From assembly GCF_028372415.1 (NCBI RefSeq), contig NC_092879.1:66665427-66729426 (forward strand): a stretch of DNA of 64,000 nucleotides, read 5' to 3'. Position numbers and translations under genes: made by a program. The notes beneath the pieces are model-generated. The model saw nothing but the letters and a program-made list of their open reading frames with translations, was not told the DNA's origin and made no database searches. This document shows, piece after piece, positions 10,600 to 18,430 of the stretch. Position 1 is the stretch's first letter. Every line of letters begins with the position of its first letter. The DNA comes from Notamacropus eugenii (taxonomy: Eukaryota; Chordata; Mammalia; Diprotodontia; Macropodidae).

Positions 10600-10621
10600 T
10601 CCCCCCCCCCCCCCCCCCCCC
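10600..10621. repeat. Homopolymeric C tract
   Basis: A run of 22 C residues, followed by CGCCCC. Long poly(C)/poly(G) is rare and can form i-motif and G-quadruplex structures; its length may be a sequencing or assembly estimate. Confidence 0.85.
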
Positions 10622-10789
10622 GCCCCGAACTTTTGTTTATGTGGATTAGATCTATTGATATTGGCCATATGTGAAAATAAAACCTTTTGGTAGTGTTATA
10701 AAAAAAATTTTGACCTTGTTGACTCTCTGAGAGGATATTAAGGACCACTAGGAATCCCTGCCCTTATTTTGAGAATTAAAGTGGAATTG

Positions 10790-10950
10790 TTGCATTAGGC
10801 AGAGCGCTTTGTTTTGGATTTGGAGTCAGAAGGCCTGGTTTTAGTTCCCAGCTGTACTGGTTACTAGCTGTACCCCCTTGAGCAAGTCCTTTATCCAATT
10901 TGGGCTTCAGTGTCCTCCTTTGTAATGTGAGGGAGTGAGAGTAGATGCCT
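10790..10950 (+). repeat. MIR-type SINE
   Basis: A sense copy with 'ggatttggagtcagaaggcc', 'tggttactagctgtac' and 'gagcaagtcctttatccaat'. Confidence 0.6.
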
Positions 10951-11125
10951 CAAGAAACTTGTATCAGTGAGCAAGGTTTGTATCTATTTATTTTTATTCC
11001 CCCACCCCCACCCCGCCCTGCCCCAGTCTAAATCTGCCTCTGATTCTTAGTTCTGTCTTGGGGCCAGGCAGAATACATTCTGCCTTTCCTTGTTGGCAGG
11101 GGCTGTTTTAAGTTTTTCTTTGTTC

Positions 11126-11148
11126 TCCCCCCCTCCCCCCCCCCCCAT
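11126..11148. repeat. C-rich tract
   Basis: A C run with two T interruptions lies about 250 bp upstream of the possible TATA box of the LAMTOR1-like gene. It is probably a slippage product. Confidence 0.7.
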
Positions 11149-11373
11149 CACAGGGTTTAGCACACAGTTTGTGCCTAATACATGCTTGGTATTATTAACA
11201 GTCGTGAAGAAAATATATAATATATATAAAATGTATCATTAAACCTTGGGAGGGTTGAAAAAACCAGCTTTGAATCTATCTGGACCAGATAATTCGGTGA
11301 GAGACAAAAGAGGGGAGGAAAGAGGAATGATGCTTTGATAACTTGTATTTTTTTTCCCTCTGTGATTTTTTTC

Positions 11374-11380
11374 TATATAA
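11374..11380 (+). promoter_or_regulatory. Possible TATA box of the LAMTOR1-like gene
   Basis: TATATAA in the context CTATATAAG matches the TATAWAAR consensus and lies about 355 bp upstream of the start codon. If used, transcription would begin near 11405, giving a first exon of about 215 nt ending at the donor site at 11621/11622. There is no expression evidence, and AT-rich DNA gives such matches by chance. Confidence 0.25.
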
Positions 11381-11546
11381 GTTATTCATTTCCTGTTGTC
11401 ATTTTTGGGGGTCCTTTATATTTCTGGAGCTAATCATCTTATCCTTGCCTTAATTGTCTTTGGCTTTCTTCTGTTCTCCCCCTTTGCCCTTGGCAATGGG
11501 CTGGTCTGGCATCGCGATGTGTGGAGAGTGTGCTTAGCACCTCTGG

Positions 11547-11556
11547 GTCATGTGGC
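11547..11556 (+). promoter_or_regulatory. Possible M-box/CLEAR-like E-box
   Basis: GTCATGTGGC contains TCATGTG, the MiT/TFE-family M-box core, and differs from the lysosomal CLEAR consensus GTCACGTGAC at two positions. It lies 175 bp upstream of a gene for a lysosomal anchor protein, which makes it worth noting, but one short motif proves little. Confidence 0.2.
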
Positions 11557-11621
11557 AGCAGAGCATTTCCCCCGAGCTGAGGAGAGCACACGAGGCAGTT
11601 GCTCAACAGAGCACAGTCCAG

Positions 11622-11717
11622 GTAGGGCCTTTCTCGGGTATGGGAGGTTGGGGATGAGCAGGGCTACTTAGCCTAGGGCTCACACCATTTGCAGCCCTGA
11701 ACAAATTTCTACAACAG
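11622..11717 (+). other. Possible 96-nt intron in the 5' UTR of the LAMTOR1-like gene
   Basis: The donor AG|GTAGGG at 11621/11622 is close to consensus. An acceptor 'tttctacaacag|G' ends at 11717, 13 nt before the ATG. Retrogenes often acquire such 5' UTR introns. The polypyrimidine tract before the acceptor is weak, so splicing is unproven. Confidence 0.35.
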
Positions 11718-11730
11718 GCCAGCGAGGATC

Positions 11731-12276
11731 ATGGGGAGTTGCTGCTGCAGATTCAAGGAAGAGGAGGAGACGGTACTCGTTCCAGAAGAGCGGGTTCGGC
11801 TGCTGGAACCCCCCGGCGAGCAGGACAGGGCCTCCACATCCGACTCGCAGACCTGTCAAGACGAGCAGTCCCTTCTAGCAGCTATCCTGGCCAGGACGGC
11901 GAGCAGTCTCATCAACGTGGCAGCGGCTCAGTCTCTGCGCCTGACGCCCCACGAGTACAGAGAGCGAGCTCTCTTGTACCACAAGCGGCTGGCCATGGTC
12001 AATCTGGCCGTTGTGCGCATAGGGGGCGTCGGCGAGGGCTGCGACGGCAGTGGAGGCTGCAGCGGTCGCCTCAGGAGCTACTGGAAGAAGAAGCAGCCGC
12101 CCTCCACACCCCTGCCCTCCCTCACCAACCAGCCACACCACGTGCTGGCCGAGGCCCTGGTGCCCTACGCCGACGTACAGCAGGCCATCCGCATAGCGGG
12201 AGACGCCCACCACGCCATGCAGCACGTGCGCGTTCAGCATCAGGAAGAGCTGGTGGTGCCGTTCGAGGTGGTGTGA
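11731..12276 (+). CDS. LAMTOR1: LAMTOR1-like retrogene (Ragulator/p18 anchor paralog), intact
   Basis: This 181-residue protein is homologous to LAMTOR1 (p18, 161 residues in human), which tethers the Ragulator-Rag complex to late endosomes and lysosomes for mTORC1 and MAPK signalling. The start MGSCCC keeps Gly2 for myristoylation and a Cys cluster (4-6) for palmitoylation. EERVRLLEPP (19-28) matches the parental EERKLLLD dileucine segment. DEQSLLAAILARTAS (44-58) and HEYRERALLYHKRLA (74-88) match core helices; WKK (118-120), PLPSLTNQPHHVLA (127-140), DVQQ, RIA and EELVV (172-176) match the C-terminal half. About half of the aligned core residues are identical by eye. A glycine-rich insert (about 97-117) is absent from the parent. 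The coding region is uninterrupted, whereas the parental gene has introns, so it is a retrocopy. The ATG has A at -3 and G at +4. CpG and GC content far exceed the flanks. It is a paralog rather than the parental locus; the symbol marks the family. Confidence 0.85.
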   Translation: MGSCCCRFKEEEETVLVPEERVRLLEPPGEQDRASTSDSQTCQDEQSLLAAILARTASSLINVAAAQSLRLTPHEYRERALLYHKRLAMVNLAVVRIGGVGEGCDGSGGCSGRLRSYWKKKQPPSTPLPSLTNQPHHVLAEALVPYADVQQAIRIAGDAHHAMQHVRVQHQEELVVPFEVV

Positions 12277-12378
12277 GCGGCGGGGGGAATCTGGAGAGAG
12301 CCCCCCTCCCCCTCTATCCAGTCCCCGGGGTCCTGGAGCTGGTTCTGTGGCAATTCGACTCCATCCTAGACCCGAATC

Positions 12379-12455
12379 CCTCCCCGCCCCCATCCCCGGC
12401 CCCGGCCCGGCCCCCGAGCCCGGCCCCGTCCCCCAACCCCAGCCCCTACCCCTGG
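12379..12455. repeat. C-rich GGCCCC-type tract
   Basis: Clustered CCCC runs (for example ccccggccccggcccgg) on the + strand give several GGGG runs on the - strand, enough for G-quadruplex folding. In the mRNA this would be a C-rich element of the kind bound by poly(C)-binding proteins. Confidence 0.75.
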
Positions 12456-12635
12456 CCCTTTGTGGATCCTTTTCCATAGAGGGGCCCTGAGCCAAGCGGC
12501 CTCCAGCGGGCGCAGCCGAGCACAGTCCTGGCGACAGCCCCATCTCCAGCTGCCGCACACTTCCACCGCCCCCCAGCCCCAACCCCTCCCACCCTCGCTT
12601 TACCTGCCTCCACACCTAAACTCCACTAGGTGCTG

Positions 12636-12641
12636 AATAAA
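12636..12641 (+). promoter_or_regulatory. Polyadenylation signal of the LAMTOR1-like gene
   Basis: AATAAA is followed about 25 nt downstream by a GT- then T-rich element (tgtgtggctttgtgg, then a run of T at 12680-12687). Signal plus downstream element form a complete 3'-end processing site, with cleavage expected near 12655-12662. Confidence 0.8.
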
Positions 12642-12689
12642 GTTTAATTGCATCGAATTGAAATGTGTGGCTTTGTGGTTTTTTTTTCG

Positions 12690-13884
12690 GCACCGACCAC
12701 CACCCTTTATTTTACAAATTTGCTAATCTGATTCTTTCTCACGGTTTAAACTACAGACCGACCGCGCGGACCCCCCGCCCTCCCCCCCAAGCCCTGCTTA
12801 TCAATCAAATCAACTGATCCTTTTTTCCCCCTCATCCCTTTGTTCTGGGCCGCAGCATTCAGTACTCACTCCAATTCAAAAGAAAAACCCGAGGCGAAAA
12901 AAACGATTTTCTCCAATCCACTTTCTACCCAAACCCCCCGAGGGTGAAGCCTTCAAGCATTCTTAATTAACCGTCTCCTTACCTATATTTCTTAGCTCTA
13001 AACCTTGACCCACACAGAAAAAGAGAACCTACGATGGGAGGGGTTGGAAAATTTGTCCTCTTAGAATTGAGAAATCTAGGCTGCAAGTTCTTTGTTAATA
13101 GTGTTTCCCGAACCTATAGGGTAAACCTGGACAATTTAAATGAAGACTAGGCAACGTCTTAACGTGTGCAGTATTGTCTGTCCACTATAAGCCTCTGCTG
13201 TGCCAGCCACTACCTTCTTCCTCGTTTCTCCCATTCAAAATGGACTGCACCTTCAGGATTTTCTCTATAAGGTTATAGACTTTGATCCCAGCCCAGATTT
13301 CTCTCACTGTCTGCAGTCACACAATTCTGTACCTTTGGTCGCCAGGCAGCCACCCAATGAATGAATGCAGCTTGCTAGTCCTGCAGTCTTTGGACTGCTA
13401 ATTAGGCGTTTGCAAGCCATTGTTACATCCCAGCAGAATGACCATCTAAGTTTGTGCCCAGCTGGTGAGGGTGTCCTAGCTGGTGGGTATTTTTGGTACT
13501 ACTATTATTTATAATTTTGACTTTCCAAATGCATTTTTGTGTCCCGAATGAAATTCACCATTTCCTCTGTGAACTAAAAGTATGACGTTCATGGACATAT
13601 GCCTGCTTGCCCTGGGTCCCTTTTCGATGCCCCTTGTTATCTTATGCCAATCTCATTATCTCAGGCTGAAAGAAAAGTGTATTTACCTAGTTCTGTCACC
13701 TTATAGGGGTAACTGTTAACTCAGCACTGGCCCTAATGTTCTCTCAGTCTCACTTCTCTCAGGGTGCCAGTCAGACAAATTAAATAATATTTGCTCTGTA
13801 CTGTACATCGTTCATAAGCTCATAGATTTAGGGGGTAAAAATGAACATTAAAAAATATAAAAACATTGAAAAATAAATGGAACA
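12690..13884. other. Unassigned, mostly non-repetitive DNA
   Basis: No coding feature or repeat family is recognised. The 13200-13620 part is mixed-composition unique-looking sequence and could hold regulatory DNA, but nothing specific is visible. Confidence 0.4.
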
Positions 13885-14065
13885 GAGTGAGAGCTGAAAA
13901 AGACCTCTGGTCTCACTTAATTCAGCTCTCCTGAATTTTACAGGAGGAAAATAAAACCTCGGAAAACAGAAATAATTTACTCAACTCGGGTATTACGTGA
14001 CAAATTAAGTTGGGGATTTGAACTCGGGTTCTGCTTCTTCAAAACCCCATCATTTACACTAAGAA
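13885..14065 (-). repeat. MIR3-type SINE remnant
   Basis: Antisense blocks 'gaaaaagacctctggtctca', 'tttacaggaggaaaataaaa' and 'ggatttgaactcgggttc' follow the usual order of the family. Confidence 0.5.
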
Positions 14066-14394
14066 ACGACATGAGAAAAAGAGTTTCATAATACATCCAC
14101 TTGCCTCATTTATATGGGAATGAAGCTTCCCAGCCTATATCTCTCAAGCTTCCCTCTTTCCTCTGAGCAGGCAAATCCAACTCTTAAAAAAAAAGTATTG
14201 TCCAAAGACCTGAGAAAGGTCAGATGTCACTGGCTAGTGGTGGCCGAAAAAATGGAAAGTATTTAAAACTGGTCACATCTACGGTTCATATACGGTTATC
14301 TGGCACGGACAAGCCCAAGGACCCCCAAACGTTCACCAGAAAAATAATGAGGCGGAAGGAAGGACACAAGGTTGGTTTTTTTGTTTTTTTGTTT

Positions 14395-14945
14395 TGAATT
14401 ATCTGGAAAGGCTGGCTAGCTCAACGGATTGGGGAGGAACTGGAGGGAGGAAGAGAATTTGAAGCTCAAAATTTAAAAATGAATGTTTAAAAAAAAAGAA
14501 AAAATTAACTCAAAGTTTGGGTCTTTTTTAATGTTTAAAAAAATTATCTGGAAAGTCTGGCCTTCTCAGTGGATGGGAGAGGGGCCAGAGGGAGAATAAG
14601 AATTTGTAACTCAAAATTTAAAAATGAATGTTTAAAGAAAAAATATCCAGAAAGGTTGGTCTCAATAGGTGGGAAAGGGACTGGAATAAGGGAAAGAAAT
14701 TAAAACTCAAAATTTTTTTAAATGTTAAAAAAAATTTATCTGCAAAGTTCTCAATGGGTAGGGGAGGAATGGAGAGAGAAAGCAAATTTGGAACTCAAAA
14801 TAAAGAAATGAAAGTTAAAAAAAAGAAAAAAAAATCCAAAAAGGCTAGCCCCAGTGGCTGGGGCAGGGGCTGGAGGGAGGCAGAGAATTTGAAACTCATC
14901 ATTTAAAAAAATAAATGTTAAAAAAAAAAAGAATTTTCTGGAAAG
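14395..14945 (+). repeat. Tandem array of five units resembling a LINE 3' tail
   Basis: Five units of about 93-145 bp begin near 14401, 14546, 14645, 14738 and 14833. Each runs from an atctggaaag-type start, through a G-rich stretch (ggaggaactggagggagg), 'gaatttgaagctcaaaattt' and 'aaaaatgaatgtttaaa', to an A-rich end; a sixth start is at about 14936. The G-rich/AACTCAAAATTT/A-rich order resembles the marsupial L1/HAL1 3' end (compare 52150-52288 and 28574-28640). Confidence 0.75.
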
Positions 14946-15109
14946 ATATTTCATTCTTCTCTCCCACGTTTTAAATATAGGCATAACCTAAAAGGGGCAT
15001 TTCTGATTTAATGCAGTTATCTCATCTAACAGATGAAGATCTGCACTAGAAATTTTTCTCATGGATTATTTCAGCACTATTTTAAAGGGGCAAACTGTGT
15101 TTATTTGCT

Positions 15110-15305
15110 TCAAGTTTTCCAAAGCACTTTATACACTTAATCTAATTTTGGTCCTCACAACCTCACTATGAGATAGTACTCTTACTATTCCTGTTTTATA
15201 AATAAGGAAACTGAACTTGAAAAAGATTCACTGACTTGTTTAAGGTCACACAGCTACCAAGAATATTGGTTACAAATTGAACCCAGGCTTTGACACTGAG
15301 GGTCA
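15110..15305 (-). repeat. MIR/MAR1-type CORE-SINE
   Basis: Antisense copy: 'caaagcactttatacactta', 'gtcctcacaacctcactatg', 'aaggaaactgaacttga', then 'ggtcacacagctacc'. Confidence 0.7.
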
Positions 15306-15409
15306 ACATAGGCTGTCTCATTATAAAAAACTGTTCCATTTAAAAAATCTCACTTGATCTACAAAAACAAAACAAAACGCCTAACATATAAATTCAAATC
15401 TTCCAAAAT

Positions 15410-15540
15410 CACTAGTACTCCCTGAGTTCAAATTCAAATTCTGATAATAACTGTGTGACATTGGGCAAGTTCCTTAATAACCACTCTGGGCTTCAATATC
15501 TATCTAACCCTTTCAGCTCTAAAACTGTGAGTTCAAGAAT
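15410..15540 (+). repeat. MIR-type SINE remnant
   Basis: Sense blocks 'ctgagttcaaattcaaattc', 'aactgtgtgacattgggcaa' and 'tttcagctctaaaactgtga' are visible. Confidence 0.5.
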
Positions 15541-15715
15541 ATATGTGGGCATAATAGATCTATATTCCTCCAACAAAACAAAATAATTTCAAGGAGGAAA
15601 GAGATATATTTCAAATACAATTTGATCAACAAAAGCATGTTTTATATTCATTTGGACTTATTTCAATTTCCACATCATTTGCCCAATTTTTTAAAATAAA
15701 GACAATGACAGTCTG

Positions 15716-15720
15716 CACAC

Positions 15721-15760
<40 letters not shown>

Positions 15761-15772
15761 TTTTTTTTTTTT
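15716..15772. repeat. (CA)n microsatellite followed by a T run
   Basis: About 43 bp of (CA), broken once by GC, run directly into 14 T residues. Confidence 0.95.
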
Positions 15773-16179
15773 ACTTCACAACAATAAACCATTAAGTTTT
15801 TATCTAATACAATGGAAGGGATACAAGGGTCAAAGCACTTACATTCTAATATAGAAGGCACTAATTCAAGCACTTAATCAATTGATTTATCATTCAATAT
15901 TGGAGTCTTGTCCTGGAGGAGAGAATTTTATTTTTTTCTTAGGAGGAAGATTAATGGACAAGCCGTCATTTGTGCTTCTAAATCACTATGAGTCGGTTGC
16001 CATGGATGCATATTATACTTGAGTGCTAAAATGCCTACTAAAAAAATTTCCCTTTCAAAACATTACAGTCCAGTGTCCCCAGCACTTGGGTATAGCATAC
16101 AATCAATTCATCTAAACATACATTTGACCAGTCCAAAGTGTAAACAACTGTTTGGTTTTAAATCCAAGATCAGAATCAG

Positions 16180-16540
16180 AGGTCTTTTCTTTTTCTTTAT
16201 ACGATTTTATTTTTTGTCAGTTTTTAAAAACAAATTTTTTATGGTGATCTTTAGGTTTTTTTTTAAAATCACTATGATTTCCCCTAATATCCTTCCCCCA
16301 CCCACTCGCCATCCCAGAGAGCCATCCCATATAACAAACAATTTGTTTTCAAGACCAAAAAAAAAAAAGAGAGAAAAGAAACGAAAAGAAAAAGAAGGGG
16401 GGAAAAAATCAGCATTCCTGATCTACACACAGAAAAAGTCAGAAAATGTATGCAATGCACCACACTCGTCCACTTCCCACAGTCTGCAAAGGGATGGGGT
16501 GAGGGTGTCCAGCTATCTTTTCCAGCTGGGCTAGATTTTT
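16180..16540 (-). mobile_element. L1-type LINE 3' region fragment
   Basis: The 'cgccatcccagagagccatc', 'ccatataacaaacaatttg' block and the following A/G-rich run match the arrangement at 55600-55700 (gcctcccagagagcaatata), which continues into recognisable L1 ORF2 sequence. Confidence 0.5.
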
Positions 16541-16719
16541 CAATTTTGCAATATTGGCTTTGCTTTCTTTGTGGTTGTTTGCCTTTTGCCTGGTTGTCAT
16601 CCCTGTGTCTATTGTTTGCTTGGCTCTGTAGAAGGGGCATCTTTTTTACACATCTTGCACTCCAGTAATTGTTTAAGATCAATGCGGAAGTCTCAGTTTC
16701 TCTTAGAGGGGAGATAAAC

Positions 16720-16790
16720 AATGATATGAATTCTTAGTGCTTAGCACATAGTAGACGCTTAATAAATACATGTTGTTTGATTGATTTTTA
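16720..16790 (+). repeat. L2 LINE 3' terminus
   Basis: The terminal L2 block 'gtgcttagcacatagtagac', 'gcttaataaatacatgttg' and a TTGATTGA-type end are present; the rest of the element is missing. Confidence 0.6.
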
Positions 16791-17199
16791 TCATTCCAAG
16801 GTGGGTTTTTTGGTTTTCATTTCTCTCTTTGACTTTTCAGAATTTCTATTTTTAAACATTTGTCGTTTTTATAATTTTTGTTGATATAGACACATGCTTT
16901 ATAGTATATAGAGTACAGAAAATATATGGTTTTATTTTTTATATTTTAAAATCTGTTTACTATTCATTTTATTTATGGTTATGTAACCAAATAACTGATG
17001 TTTTTTTCTCTCTCTATTGTTGAAGAAAGTGTGTAGAGATATAAATTCCCCCTAAGGCTCACTTTGCCTCCGTTTTAAAAGTTGTGATATATATTATCTC
17101 ATTGTTTTAATTTTCTTTGATAGATTTATTTATCTCCATGTTTTATTCTTTGACTCACACATTTCAAAAATTACATTATTTAATCTAAATGCCCTTAAT
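16791..17199. other. Unassigned AT-rich DNA
   Basis: Very AT-rich; no recognised feature. Confidence 0.4.
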
Positions 17200-18140
17200 A
17201 GATCACATGTTTTATGATGGATGGTCAGTTTGTATTTCAAGGATTCGCGCCCCCACCATACCTTTCATCAGGAATCTTGAAAACCATCATATTTAGCTTT
17301 CCATTTCCCCCCAAGCAAGATCATACTCAGTTCTGCAGGAGAAGTTGATCTCTGTTTTAAGTCTTTTTTTAAACTTTATTGTTATGAGTTGCTGTTTCTT
17401 TACTAAACTCTTCTGATTCTTCAGAGTACATATTCCTTGATTTAGAAGCTCTAGATATTGCTGACGACATTCTTGCATACTTTCAGTGAAGGAATCCATA
17501 CGCATATCCCATTTTGTAGGAAGAATCAGGGATGTTTTCCTTCTTTTTTCAAGTTTTTAAAAATAAATTTTCATTGATGTCATTTGATTTTTACAGTACC
17601 ATGGTGAAGTCTTTCTATTTTCACTTTGCCTTCTCATTCTAACAGTTCAGGGCAGTTTTCTTTTTATTATTCCCAGAAATGTGATACTTAGTTTTGGGGC
17701 TTCATTAGGGTTTTCTGGGAGTTTTATGCTTCTAAATGATCTGTCTTCAACCTGCTTTCTAGGTTGTCTATTTTTAACTATATATTTGTGTATGTGTATG
17801 TATGTATATATACATATACATACATATAGTTATATACCTTATATTTTCTTTTTTATCTTTTTCATTTTATTCTCATATTTCTTGTTTCATGTAGATATTG
17901 ATTTTGAATTTCTCTATTCTATTATTCATGCAACTCCATACTTTGGTAGGATTTTCTACTTTCTGTTCTAAGCTTTTGTTTTATCATTTCATTTTTTCCT
18001 CTCAACAGCTCTAATTAAAAAAAATTCCTTGCTTAATTTCTTCCACATACCCTTGTAGTCCCACTGTCTAGGACCTTTTATTCCCCTTTCCCTCTGTGTC
18101 TTTGTACTTATAGCTATTCTTTTCTGGGCTTACACATTGA
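17200..18140 (-). mobile_element. Probable old L1/HAL1 ORF1-region remnant
   Basis: On the + strand 'cagttcagggcagttttctt' followed by a tttattattcccagaaa-type block resembles the antisense of the HAL1 ORF1 segment at 29968-30010 (ctcagggcagttttccttga). A (TA/TG) microsatellite lies at about 17790-17835. The rest is too worn for firm alignment. Confidence 0.4.
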
Positions 18141-18146
18141 CCTTCT

Positions 18147-18430
18147 CTTTTTTTAAAATTTATTTATTTATTTTCAGTTGTCAACATTCATTTTTACAAG
18201 ATTTTTAGTTCCAAATTTTCTCCCCATCTCTCCCCTCCTCCCACCCCAAGACACCATGCGCTCTGATTGTCCCTTCCCCCAATTTGCCCTCCCTTCTATC
18301 ACACCCCTCCTTTCCCTTATCCCCATCTTCTCTCTTTTCTTGTGGGGCAAGATAGATTTCTATACCCCATCACCTGTATTTCTTATTTTCCAGTGGCATG
18401 CACAAACAATTCTCAACATTTGCTCCTAAA
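18147..18430 (-). mobile_element. HAL1/L1 3' end, 5'-truncated
   Basis: On the - strand a poly(A)-like end (18147-18175) is preceded by blocks shared with the HAL1 3' UTR at 28600-28810: 'caaattttctccccatctc', 'ggggcaagatagatttct', 'cacctgtatttcttattt' and 'cagtggcatgcacaaa'. The 5' side stops at the higher-order tandem array. Confidence 0.7.

Larger units (their letters stand above)
11710..12570. promoter_or_regulatory. CpG island over the LAMTOR1-like gene
   Basis: CpG dinucleotides are dense across the coding region and the proximal 3' UTR (for example gacggtactcgttcc, ccccggcgagcagg), while the rest of the window is AT-rich and CpG-poor. Retained CpGs suggest that the locus stays unmethylated in the germ line. 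The edges are estimated by eye. Confidence 0.7.
12277..12660 (+). other. 3' UTR of the LAMTOR1-like gene
   Basis: The stretch runs from the TGA stop to the predicted cleavage site. Its first 200 nt are very C-rich (12379-12455); the last 50 nt become AT-rich around the polyadenylation signal. No retained poly(A) tail or target-site duplication is visible, which fits an old insertion. Confidence 0.65.

Noticed and set aside
11739-12479. 246-codon open frame overlapping the LAMTOR1-like gene in another + frame
   Set aside because: It is rich in Arg, Pro, Ala and Gly, ends in a proline repeat, and exists because the GC-rich DNA has few stop codons. Homology supports only the 11731-12276 frame.
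11875-12615. 246-codon open frame on the - strand across the LAMTOR1-like gene
   Set aside because: It is a GC-driven shadow with Gly-rich low complexity and no family resemblance.
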